This document shows positions 11,794 to 22,825 of a stretch of DNA of 64,000 nt, piece by piece. Position 1 is the first letter of the stretch. Each line of letters opens with the position of its first letter. The stretch is from Paramecium octaurelia. Lineage: Eukaryota; Ciliophora; Oligohymenophorea; Peniculida; Parameciidae. The position numbers were made by a program, and so were the translations under genes. The DNA is taken from NCBI GenBank assembly GCA_905182995.1, contig CAJJDP010000031.1, forward strand, positions 129,725 through 193,724, in the 5' to 3' direction. Below the pieces are notes generated by a model that saw only the letters and a program-made list of their open reading frames with translations, ran no database searches and was not told the DNA's origin.

Positions 11794-13075
11794 ATGGAGG
11801 TACTTGATAATGAGAGATGGGTTGATCTTTAAGCCTAAGTGGATCATCAAAACCAGTTAATTAAAAGTAATCTTATTAACAAATATAAAAGACTAATAGG
11901 AGGAGATCAATCAATACAAATAAATCATATCTAGTTATAAGACATAAATTAGCCAAATTGAGAATAAAATGAATTCTTTTTCTCAAGCAGAAGTATTGTT
12001 AAGAGATGCAAATCATAGAAATGATATCTTGATAGCAGAAATCGAGAGATTAAATGTTATCGTTTTTCAATAAGGAAATGAAGTTGAGGAATGGAAAAAC
12101 AAAGCATAACGCTTAGATTTAGCCCTACAAGAATATAAATAATTCGAACTAAGCAATAGAGATATGGTTCTCAAAGCAACAAGATTGGCGGAAGAAGTAG
12201 AAAGATTGAAAGATTTATTAACAAAAAAATAATTGGACTACTAGCAACTTCAAATTGAACTCAATTAAGCACTACAAGATTTAGAGGATGAAAGAAATAA
12301 GGTTAAATTGCTAGAAGACAGACTAGCTGAATTGGAATCAGAAACTCCAACAGAAAAAGCTCTCAAACAAATTCTAATTCAAAAAACAGAAATAATAAGA
12401 TTGTAATAGGTGATTCAAAGTTTGAATAATAAAATATAATTCTTACAATAAGAAATTGATGAATTAAACATTAAATACAATAATCAACTAAGAGCTAATG
12501 ATGACTTAAGAACTTCAGCTGAAGCAAATGAGAAAAAAGCAAAAAAGGCTGAACTTGATCTTTAGAAAGCTTTGGACGAAATAGAAAAATTGAAAAAATA
12601 ATTATCTGATGTCAAACCAGTAGTTTAAACAGTGCCATAAGGAGTCGATCAATAAAAGGTTGATTAGATGTAAGATTTAATTTATAGTCTTTAAAAATAA
12701 TTAAGAGAGACAGAGGATAATTTATAAGATACCCTCAATAAACTTAGAGATGCTGAAAACAGAATTAAATAATTAGAAAGGTAACTTAAGGACATGGAAT
12801 TATAAAATTAAATGGCATAGGATAGATTAAAGGCTTAATAATTGTTATAATCATAAATGGCCAACAATAATAACAATGTTAAATAATAACCCTATCCTAC
12901 AGATATTATAGCTGATTACGAAAGATAAATTCAAGAATTATTAAGGGAATTAGAGAAACTTAGAAATGCTAAACCTTTTGATGACAGAATGTTAAAAAGA
13001 CAAATCTAAGATTTGTAATCATTAATAGTTCTTATGTGTGCTGAGATTGAAGCTCTAAGAGCTAAAGTTAGATGA
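11794..13075 (+). CDS. long coiled-coil protein
   Basis: Starts MEVLDNERWVDLQAQVDHQN and, after an intron around 11935-11955, continues as an almost unbroken coiled coil of about 380 residues, with leucine-based heptads throughout. A short break (KPVVQTVPQGVDQQ) divides two coils, and a Asn/Gln/Pro linker (NNNNNVKQQPYPTDI) precedes the last helix, which ends CAEIEALRAKVR and TGA 13073-13075. There is no head domain. Such proteins in ciliates are often basal-body, cortical or intraflagellar components; nothing in the sequence fixes the location. The family is not recognised. Confidence 0.78.
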
Positions 13076-13686
13076 GTATAATATAAGATAAAATAATTAT
13101 TAAGAAATTACTTATAATTAAAATTTTATATCACTTTTTAATTGTGGCTTTATTAATTTTATACATATAATTACATCTTCTAGTATTTAAAAATATAAAT
13201 AACATTTATTGAAATTTATTTTATATTTTTATTTAAATGTATTGATTACAATAATGACAAAATAAGTAATTTAATATAGTTATTACTATATATAATTAAT
13301 ATAATTTAGAACAATGTGGGATCTTTTGATACACATGAGAAAGGATAAATTAATATGTACCTTGATTAAAATAAAAAATGTGATTTAAGAATAAGTTCTT
13401 TCTAATGGTTCTAATCTTCTAGGAAAAATAAATTGATCTAAAATCAATAGGCAAATAGATACAAAATAGGATATATCTATTTATTATTTTGATTAGCTTA
13501 TAATAGAGTGAATAGTTTTACAAAGCAATGATTCTAGGTTTATTTAAAAATGGAGAGTAATTACTAATATGCACAAAAATTAAGTTCTTTATTTAAAAGC
13601 ACTATATTTATTTAACTCATAATTGATCAATCAATAATCTATTTAATAAACAAAAATAAAATATAATTTTGTTTAGATCAATAAAT
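13076..13686. other. gene-free AT-rich stretch with orphan open frames
   Basis: About 610 bp of very AT-rich sequence between two plus-strand genes. Two overlapping plus-strand TGA-free frames run through 13310-13480 (one starts MWDLLIHMRKDKL), but neither has a family-like motif and they compete for the same bases. I call no gene. Confidence 0.4.
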
Positions 13687-14526
13687 ATGACAAAATAGCT
13701 TCCATTTAGTTAAAGAGAAAGAATGAGTCTTATCGATTAGCTTTTTAATGAAGGCTAATAGAAATAAAAGACTTTACCTTAGAACATCCCTTCAATCAGT
13801 GCAAAACCAAATGTTAAGAAATCAGGCCTAATCATAAAATCTTTTGAGTATTAGAATTCATTTAAAGAACAACCAACAATATATAAAGATAAACTGTCTA
13901 ATATTTACTCAATCAATTAATTAATTGTGTAAAATCCTCAAAAATAATAATTGGAATATTCGTAAGTAAAGAATTCTCAATATAAATTACTGGAATTCTT
14001 AAAACCTATTAAATATAAGAATTAAAAGAAAAAAGACAATTTTAGATTGCATAATAGTGAAAGCTATTTAAACAATTAATAGAAATTACCTAATTTGTCT
14101 TCAAGTATCAATACGAATATTAAAACATGTAATTCATATAGAATTTAAGTAAGATAATCATTTTAAGATATAATTAAATGCAAAATATGCTTCACATATA
14201 TTGAATATGATAATTTTTAATTATCTTGCAAGCATAGCTTCCATAGAGATTGTTTGAAAGATTAACTTAACTAATAAGTAAAATAAGGATAATACCACTT
14301 AAAGTGTATTAGTTGCAACGAAAGAATAAAAAACTAATAGCTGAGAAATCTATTAAACAAGAGTATGATTGAATTATACTACTTAAATTAAATTAAATTC
14401 ATTGTTTCAAGATATCACAATACAGTAAAATTTGAGAAGTGTAAAAAATGTTTCTTTTTTTGGATTAAACTATCTTTATCAAATACTTATGAACCCTTCT
14501 GTCAGATTTGTGAATCAAATAAATGA
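13687..14526 (+). CDS. RING-type zinc finger protein
   Basis: Intron-free, about 279 residues, starting MTKQLPFSQRERMSLIDQLF. The first 170 residues are polar and probably disordered. A RING-like domain follows: C-x2-C (CKICF), SCKHSFHRDC giving C-x-H-x2-H-x2-C, and a final CISC. About 50 residues later come more Cys pairs (CKKCFFFW...CQIC), which could be a partial second zinc site as in RING-IBR proteins. RING domains recruit ubiquitin-conjugating enzymes, so an E3 ligase role is likely. Substrate and location are unknown. It ends at TGA 14524-14526. Confidence 0.75.
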
Positions 14527-14953
14527 TTTCAATATATTAAATACTATTTAGACTATTAGATACATAAATATACTATTCTCAGCAATTAATTAATTAAAAA
14601 TCATAAATCTTGGTGTTTCCTATATAGCAATTAGAGAATATGAATAATTACGATATTATAAACAGTTGATAATATAACAATTCTTTTTATAAAAATATTT
14701 TAAAACCCTTTTTATTGTAAAATTAAAACAGCACAGCATTTTTTTTACTACAAAGAGAATTAAGATGACTGAATTCATACCAAGATAGAAATATTAAATT
14801 AAATGTTCATGAAGTTTGATAAAAGAGTATATGGAGACAGGATAATTATAATAGAATCAAGAATACTGCAATTTATTATTTTATACATGATAATTGTCTT
14901 TATGTGATTGTTATTACTATAATAAATTTATTGGCTAAAAGATAAATATTTTC
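14527..14953. other. convergent intergenic stretch
   Basis: About 430 bp between the 3' ends of two converging genes. It is very AT-rich with homopolymer runs. No frame longer than about 30 codons with family-like content, no RNA gene and no obvious terminator hairpin were seen. Confidence 0.5.
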
Positions 14954-15711
14954 TCAATTTTTCTTAACACCTTATTGTTATTATTATTAAGGCTTTCTGT
15001 ATGGTTTGAATTGTTTTGGCATTCTATGTGGCATTACTGTTTCCCAACCCTTATTTTATTCATAAAACTATTACATCATCTTCCTCGTCCTTCTTTTTAT
15101 AGTTCTTCTATCCATCACTTCTATTGAATTGTTTTCCATCATGCTCTACAGTTAATATGAAAGTGTACCTTTTCTGTTATATTGATCTTTATTCTTCTAA
15201 GGAGCATCAACAAATTTGTTGCCTGTTGAAGGTAATGGATTTTGCTTATTCACATTATCTGGTATTTTCTATGAGGACTTTTAGAACCTAGGTGGGAATT
15301 TTATCCAAAAGCCTCTGTCTTTAATTTTCTGATGATAGGAGATGGGTTTATACAGTTTCCTTGGTTGTGAACAGGAATTCTTTGGCTTATTCCTTATTCT
15401 TGAAGAGCAAGCTAAAACTTCCTGGATTGTAATTTTCAACTTTCAGGAATTCGAAGTTAGGGAAAGCTAGTTTCACTTCTTCAATGGTAGCATCGAAATG
15501 GCATTTCACAATGTTGAGTAGAATTTCCTCGTCAGGACATTCATCAATTAATCTCTCAATCTCTCCTCTGGATTGCATTTTGGGTTTTGGTTTGTTACTT
15601 GTGTAATGTTTTTACTCTGGCTATTGGGGCTGAGATTCTTCATCTTAAATTTGATCCCACTCTATGATAATGCACATGAATACTGAGAGCATCTTTCTAT
15701 GGTTAATCCAT
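14954..15711 (-). CDS. small basic protein with an RRM-like N-terminal half
   Basis: Starts MDQPQKDALKWDQIQDEESQ. The core EEILLNIVKCHFDATIEEVK, then PNFEFLKVENYNPGSFSLLF and KNKEQAKEF, has the alternating strand-helix pattern and the 'GSFSLLFKNKEQA' step expected of an RRM fold. A proline/lysine-rich tail follows, containing WETVMPHRMPKQFKPYRKP, then a short poly-Gln and GVKKN. Four micro-introns of 22-25 nt are needed, for example gtattcatgt...tatcatag and gtaatagttt...aataag. It may bind RNA, but no RNP1/RNP2 consensus is clear. It ends at TGA 14956-14954. Confidence 0.65.
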
Positions 15712-16566
15712 GATTTGAAATTAATTTAAATAAAATCTTAATACCCAAGCAAAATACTTATTTCAATAAAATAATTGAAAATTATTCATATCATTCTAAT
15801 ACACCCAATAACCAATTATAAACCATTAATTTACGAATAATATCCTTTATTGAACTCATATAAAAAGCCTTTGATACATTTATATAATTATTCAATTGCT
15901 TTTACATAAAACAGCTAGTTCATTTTATTACATTTTGGGAGCAATCTTAAGGAAAGACATGCTTTCACTATCATAATTTTAATAAAGTATATATTAATGT
16001 ATCATCTTTAGAATATCAGAACTTACACTATTATTATTTTGAACTAGATTAGAAGAATAAATTTAGGAATTATAGAGTTAAATTCTTGATATATTTCATC
16101 CTAATTGACTCATTCGTATTCTCATTATGATAAACAATTAATTCTCATTTTAGTAAAATAATCTTAAGATCTATTTGCTAATTGTATATTTAGTTAATTC
16201 AAATTATATAAATATATCTTAAATAAATAAATTATTTGCATTTTTTAAGATGAATATTATCAATACTATCTATAAAGTTTAAAATCAATAGGTTTAGTTT
16301 TCCAATTATATTCTAATATTTTAATAATTTCAATATAGAGACTAATTAATAGTAAGAATATAAAACTTAAAATTGGTTTCAATCTTTATTTTTAAAAAAG
16401 TACTTTGTCAATTCAACATAATTATAGAACTAAAAATAAAATAATATTAAAAATGAAAATTGAGTAGTTATGCAAATTGAGATAGAATAATAATTTATAT
16501 TATATAAAAAATATTATTATTAAAGAGGGTGTTAAATTTATTAATTTTAATTATAAATTAACTAAA
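15712..16566. other. AT-rich intergenic stretch
   Basis: About 855 bp between divergent genes, with long A/T runs. I saw no convincing coding frame, RNA gene or repeat. It presumably holds the promoters of the RRM-like gene (minus) and the karyopherin gene (plus). Confidence 0.5.
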
Positions 16567-19427
16567 ATGTTTAGTACAGAAGAATTCATTCGACAGTATT
16601 AGAAGCTTGCTAATCCAGACAAAACAATTAGTCATTAAGCAAATTAATACATTCTTAAGTTATAATAAAGCAAGGAGGCCTTGACCATTGCAAAATAATT
16701 ATTAGACTTACCAAATATTTAATCGGAATATTAGTTCATAGCTTGTTAGATGATATATAGAAGATTGAAAGAAGAGTGCAATATTTCAATTTAATAATAT
16801 CTTCTAGAATTATTGGCTAGACCTTTACCAAATGTTGCCATGAATTAGGTATGTTCTTCTTTAGCCGTGATCATAGTTGGAAATAGATCTTTATGGGGAG
16901 GGTAATATTAAAAATAATGATAGAATATTGTAAGAATTGATTTAGTTAATGAAATCGAGGATGGCAATAGGAATAGAAATTTTGACATAAATTGCAATTT
17001 AAGGAAAAGAATGGTATAAAAAAAGTGAATAATTAAGATTGCAATAAGAATTTATTTCTTAAGAAAATACTTTATCAGAAATATTTCTTAGTTTACTTTA
17101 GGTTTAAGACTTGAATATATTTAATTAAACAGTGAAATGTATTGAATGTTGGATATAATTCTCATTTAATCTATTCAAAGACTAAAAATTAACTAGAGAA
17201 ATATTAAACTTAGTATATTAAACAGTAATAAATAATGCCCGAAAATATAGTGATAAATTGTTTGCATTGTTAAATGAAAGTGTTATTTACTCATAATACA
17301 ATAGACAATAAAATATAAATTAGATTGATTCTGCAGTGTTATAGAATTTAAATTTTATTCTTGAATTTATCATATCAATATACAATCCTCTGTCTTCAAA
17401 GGGATATGTTTCATTTATCACTAAATTTTTATGTGATTTTCATGTACTTGTGTTGAATTCGAAATATGAAAAGGATGTTTTTAATTTGATGAGTAACATT
17501 ATACAGCATCCATCAAGGAAGATAGCATTTTAAACATTCGAATTTTGGAATCAGATGAGAGAATATAATAACTTATAAGGGGTTGGTTTGAATATATTAT
17601 AAACGATGATTGACAAATGTAAAATGAAAACAATAAAATTAACAAAAGAATTTGTATAAGGAGATCCTGAAGAAGAGGAGGAGAATGATTATAATCTTAA
17701 ATATTGTAATGAAGGGGAAGAACATTTTATTTCAACATCTGATTTTAGAGAGCATTCCAAAGATATTTTTTATAGTATCTATAAGAGTGCCGAAATTAAT
17801 ATGCAATCAGATTAATATTTGTATATTGTATTGAAAAATTTGATCATATCTGATTCTTCTTAACACGATTAGATACTTTAAAGTGAATCTGCATTATTTT
17901 CATTGTATTCAATCATAGAGCAGACTGATATTTCAGTCGATAACCAAATTATACTGCAAATAATTTAAGTGATTTTGACATTACCTGCTCATTCTAACTT
18001 TGACATCATTGTTAAAACATCATTATAACTATTTAGCGAATTTCCTAATCAATTACAATTGCATAATGATGTTTTGATTTAAATAACTCAATACTTTTTT
18101 AAATACATGCTTCATCCATTGTTAGGACCTTTGGCAGGAGTGTACTAATATAAAAAATAATTTTAGAGCATTCGAATAGATTTGCAACTTAAGTAGTTTG
18201 AATAATGTTGAACTAATATCTGAAAGTGTCAAATTCTTAGAGTTGCATTTCAGTGAGTTCATCAATCAATCCCAAGTAAGCAACTATATTGAGGGGATAT
18301 TAAAGTTGTGTTTCAGGTTATTTGAAGAAGGTAAGCCGGATTGTTTAATTTAGGTAATGAATTATGAGATATTAGTTATTCAATTTTGCGAATCATCAGT
18401 TTCAATAAGTATGCAATCCTCAAGTGACTGAGAAGTAGTTTCATTACAATAATTCTTTGGTTATCTCAATGTTTTAATGGGTGAATTTGAATGCTAGAGA
18501 GAATGATTAGATTAAGTAACTGTTGGAACTGTTATGTCAATCAATTTTTGAACCCTTGTTAATGTTTTTGTAAGGGCAACATACTTTTTCCTTTTATGAT
18601 GATATTTTAAAATTAATTCAAATTATACTCAAAGTGTCAAACTTTTAAAACTAATAATAGGTAATTCATCTCTTGTAAATATCATACTAAATATTTCATT
18701 CTGATCCAATTCAAAAGCATCATTGGTTATAATTAATTACCTAAGTAATCAGTAGATCTACAGATCACTAATTTATTGTTTAGTGGGCAATGGTTAATGA
18801 TTATTAAATTCATTTGTTTTGCATAGAATCCTTTAATCGTTGGAAGGACCCCGATCTAATGAAAGTTTATGTTGAATACATCATAGAATGCATAAGATGT
18901 TGTCCATAGGTTCTATTTGACTCCCCTTACTTGTAAAAAATTATTGATGTAATTTGCGATGCCTTTCTAAATTTATGCTCTTTTGAAATGCAAAGAGAGA
19001 TCCTACACTTTTTTAAGTATTATATCTTATAAATTAAATTAGATTTCTATTTTAGTCTTTAGAGAATAGTAAAGAGTATTTCAATCCATTGGTGGTGAAG
19101 GTTGTCTCTGCCATATTTATGTCAATTAGCGATATAAATCCTGCAATAGTATTTTAAATAATATAGATTTTACTGATAATATTGAAAAAATAGGTTAATT
19201 CAAATGAATTGGAAGAATTAATTTTTTAAACATTACAAAAAAGTTGGGGAAAAGATAAGCCATCATAAAATGTTAAATTAGTCAGTTAAGCAATAATTTC
19301 ATATATATTGATATCTGAATAAGGAGAAATAAATAGGGATTTGAAAATACTACTTGAGAACTTGCGACCTATCAGTGAAGAAGAAATCAATTATATTCAA
19401 TTAGAAATAGTAATTAAACGAAAGTGA
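16567..19427 (+). CDS. importin-beta family karyopherin (importin-13/transportin-3-like)
   Basis: Starts MFSTEEFIRQYQKLANPDKT and at once shows the karyopherin N-terminal pattern: ISHQANQYILKLQQSKEALT, then AKQLLDLPNIQSEYQFIACQ and MIYRRLKEE. This corresponds to the importin-beta N-terminal/Xpo1-like region seen in importin-13 and transportin-3. The rest is about 900 residues of repeated amphipathic helices, as expected of a HEAT solenoid. It would carry proteins through the nuclear pore under Ran control. Several micro-introns are needed and I did not place all of them. It ends EEINYIQLEIVIKRK at TGA 19425-19427. The subfamily is provisional. Confidence 0.65.
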
Positions 19428-19828
19428 TTTTATTTAATAATTTAATTTATAATTTCAAATACTACATAGCTCAGGTTATTAATTTCTTCATTTTTGTAAA
19501 CCAATATTTTTTTAATTCCATCTTAAATTTTTAAAACATTACTTTTAGTTAATTAACGATATTCAAATGCTAGATGATTTGATTACCAAATACTAAATGG
19601 ACTTATGTTTCTCTTTAATTTAGTTACCACTCATTTGATAATTGAGTATATCATCATATCAAATAATCATTCATATTTTGATCTTTTTAATAACTAAATC
19701 CTTTCACCAATTTCTTTTCGAATTTGATATATATTGATTCAGAATTTACTTATATTTTGTTTCATTTTGAAGCATTTTTTATTTAATAATAAAACTTGAA
19801 GACATAATTAATCTTAAATTTATTTATT
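19428..19828. other. convergent intergenic stretch
   Basis: About 400 bp between the 3' ends of the karyopherin and EF-hand genes. It is AT-rich and I saw no supported feature in it. Confidence 0.5.
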
Positions 19829-20291
19829 TCAATTATAATTAAAAGACTTTGATTTGAGTAATGTTTTTTTCTCCATCTATACAATTTGATCTATTTGTGT
19901 TTTGTGTCTTTGGGTATCAGCCCGAATAAAGGCATCCACCTTATAAAATTAGACCCAAGCCTTTCCTTGTTACAACTCTTCAAGCTAAGAAGTTATAGAT
20001 TGATCATACTTCATCTGATATCTCTTATTCTGTATAACCCTACTATTTTACTATATCCCAAAAGGCCAACCATTCCTAAACTGTTATGTTCCCACTTTTT
20101 TTATAATCCACCTAGGAAAATAAAGCATCTGTATTAATTTTTGCAAAATTCGATTTCCAAAATTATAATGTTCTTTCTCTATCAATATAACCCTTATTCT
20201 AAATATCAATCTTTTGAAATATCATTATTGCTTTTAGCCTTAAATTTTCTGAAATCTATTTATGCTCTGGTCTATTTGAGCAAGTCCCCAT
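19829..20291 (-). CDS. EF-hand protein with MGTC N terminus
   Basis: About 145 residues starting MGTCSNRPEHKQISENLRLK. Two EF-hand loops follow: DIQNKGYIDRER (no acidic residue at 12, so weak or non-binding) and DYKKSGNITVQE (acidic 1, Ser 5, Gly 6, Glu 12). Gly2 followed by Cys4 is the context for N-myristoylation plus palmitoylation, which would place the protein on a membrane (inferred). One 25-nt intron (gtatgatcaatctataacttcttag) splits EISDE and LEEL. The C-terminal third is a basic-polar helix ending KSFNYN. Its start is only 23 bp from the divergent hydrolase gene. Confidence 0.85.
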
Positions 20292-20314
20292 TTTACTTTT
20301 ATTAATTATTTATA

Positions 20315-21096
20315 ATGTTATCTCTCAAGGAAGTCATACCTGCACTTACAAAAGATTTCACATAAGGAATCACTCGAGTTGATAAGCATATCTACATCCA
20401 ACCAAAGAAGGAGCACAAATACACCTTTATATGGGTAATACCATAACTTATTAGATTAGATGCATGGATTAGAAGATGTTCCTGATAGTTTTTTAGCTGG
20501 ATTCAATAATCCTGAATTAAACCCTTTTGACCATTAGACTACTAAAGTGATTTTACTTTGTGCTCCTGTGAGGCCATTAACTAAAAATAAAGGAGAAATG
20601 ATGACATCATGGTATGATATAATGATTCCAAACTGGAAGTAGTTTTGGGGAATCAAATCCGATAAAGAATTGTGGGGAGTTGATTAAGCCATAGAATCTA
20701 GAAATTTCATTTGGAGCTTGATTGATTAAGAACCAATTCCAAAGAAAAACATCTTCATTGGAGGCTTTTCTTAAGGATGCTGCATGTCATTATTGGCAGG
20801 ATTAGGATACAAGTTATTTTGTTTTGTTAATTATAAATAGAGAATCCTTGGGTGGAATACTTGGAAACTCAGGATATTTGTTCCCATTCACTGAAATCAA
20901 AAACAAGACTCCTATATAGATATTACATGGCGAAGAAGATGAAGTAATCCCATATGAATTTGCTGAAAAATCCATTTAACCTTTACTTAAATTAGAAAAT
21001 AATTTACAATTCATTAAACTAAAAGGAATAGAACATGCAATGATGTTGGATAATTTTAAATTGATGAAAGAGTTTGTTGCAAAACATTTATCATGA
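20315..21096 (+). CDS. acyl-protein thioesterase/carboxylesterase-like hydrolase
   Basis: Alpha/beta hydrolase of the phospholipase/carboxylesterase (APT) family. The catalytic triad can be read: Ser in FIGGFSQGCC (G-x-S-x-G), Asp in HGEEDEVIPYEF, and His in GIEHAM. The oxyanion-strand region MHGLEDVPDSF follows a 25-nt intron (gtaataccataacttattagattag). A second intron lies near 20820-20850. Length, about 240 residues, matches APT1/2. These enzymes remove palmitate from cytoplasmic protein cysteines; the neighbouring MGTC protein is an attractive but unproven substrate type. It starts MLSLKEVIPALTKDFTQG and ends at TGA 21094-21096. Confidence 0.85.
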
Positions 21097-21242
21097 AAAT
21101 GACAATTTATTTTAAATTATTGTAAATCATCTAAATTTCTATGTGATTTCCATAAAACTTAAAGGCAAGACCCAGAGTTTGTTTTTCTTATCAACCTTTT
21201 TTTCATAAACTTCTTCAATTTGGATTTCATACAGTCTAATAT

Positions 21243-21464
21243 ATGATCCATGTGTCATTTATATAATTGTTGCTCATATTATTTATTTTTACCATAAAGA
21301 TTTATGAAGATATTTTTTTCGTTTTGTCCATCCTTTCACTTTTAACTTTACTCATGGATTTTATCAATTTACATGAATCATTTAATTTGGATAAATTAAC
21401 ACAAATATATTATTGGAATTTACAAATTTTAATAACAATAATGATTGTCATTGCATAAATATGA
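21243..21464 (+). CDS. small membrane protein or N-terminal exon
   Basis: A 73-residue frame starting MIHVSFIQLLLILFIFTIKI, with two or three hydrophobic segments (residues about 5-18, 24-38 and 55-70), ending at TGA 21462-21464. It may be a separate small membrane protein, or a 5' exon of the lipase gene 130 bp downstream; no intron that joins the two in frame was obvious. Composition alone (AT-rich codons give hydrophobic residues) also allows chance. I do not recognise it. Confidence 0.4.
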
Positions 21465-21593
21465 TTTTTTGAGTCGATATTAGTTGCTATTAAAATTCCC
21501 GAAAAATGAATTGTACAATAAGTTGCCGTAGTACTTAGGTGATATTATTTTCACTTTGTATTCAGTATATTGCTTTTCTAAATTTTAAGCTTC

Positions 21594-22600
21594 ATGATTT
21601 ATTATTTAATGTAATTTTTTCAAAAGTCAGAGGAATAAATAAGAGTCGAACAAAAACTATAACGAATCAATGCCGCTTAATAAGAGGAGAGGTATAGAAA
21701 ACCAAATCCATGTTAAGTTACATTTCCAGAAGAAAACTTTATAGAAATGAAAGTTCAACAGGAAGGGAAAATGATAAAACTAAATACCTACAGATTTTAA
21801 GCAACTGGAAAACCTAAGGCTATTGTTTTCATGTTTCATGGGTTATGTGCACATATTAATCACGGTGCTCACATAGCTTAGAAAATGGCATAAGATGGAT
21901 TCTTGGTAGTTGGTTTTGATAACAGAGGCTTTGGAAAGTCTGAAGGAATAAGAGGTTATTTAGAGAGTCTTGAAATTCATTTATCTGATTGTCGTCTATT
22001 TATATAGAAAGTTTAGGAACTGTAAGGGAATTCTAATATTCCTGTCTTTTTGTCTGGATTATCGATGGGAGGAATGACTTCTTTTAGATTGGCTGTTGGA
22101 GGAAATATTCCAAATCTTAAAGGAATCATTATGTATGCACCTGCAATTAAGACACTATTTAGTAATCTATAAATTAATACAATGAAATTTGTAGGGTATC
22201 TTATCCCTAAATATAAACTCATAAAGCCAAAAAGAGGTTAAACTACTAAGAATCCTTAAATAACTGAAGATCTAATGAAAGATCCTTACACATACTAAGA
22301 GGAACTCCTTCCCAGGACTATTTCAACTATCACTGTAAGTATGAAAGAATGTGAATCCTTGTATCGATAATTACATACTCCTTGGGTAGTTATACAAGGT
22401 GGTCTGGATAAATTGGTCGATCCAGATTTGGCATATACGCTAGAAAGAGAATCACCATCACAGGATAAAACTGTATTATATTATGAAAATTTATGGTACA
22501 TATCTAAATATTACATATGATTAGGCATGATGTTTGGCATGAGGAAGAGATACATGATATAATTCCTAAAGTACTATAATGGTTAAATCAGAGAATATGA
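21594..22600 (+). CDS. monoacylglycerol lipase-like serine hydrolase
   Basis: Alpha/beta hydrolase of the monoglyceride lipase (lysophospholipase/Hydrolase_4) type. It has FHGLCAHINHGAHIAQ (HG-x2 oxyanion strand), VVGFDNRGFGKSEGIRGYLE (family hallmark D-x-R-G-G-x-S), nucleophile Ser in FLSGLSMGGMTS, Asp in GGLDKLVDPD, and His in the HDVWHE segment just before the end. An intron of about 29 nt before HDVWHE contains an in-frame TGA. The N terminus (MIYYLMQFFQKSEEQIRVEQ) is the best ATG but the gene could start further upstream. The likely substrate is a mono-acyl lipid. It ends at TGA 22598-22600. Confidence 0.87.
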
Positions 22601-22825
22601 ATAAATTATAAAAAGTATTAAAAGATAAATTCTTATATTTCTAATATTTCTAATATTTCTTATATTTCATATAATTTATAGCTATCTAATAAAAAAAAAT
22701 AATACGAAATTATTTGGTTATGAAATAATAGATTAAAGTGTTTTGAACATGGAACACTAGTTGTTCTTGTTAGTTTACAATGGTTAGATAGTTTATTTAA
22801 TAATAATATTAAAATTATTGGAATT

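Noticed and set aside
19886-20137. Plus-strand 83-codon standard ORF
   Set aside because: Antisense to the EF-hand gene at 19829-20291, whose EF loops and frame are well supported.
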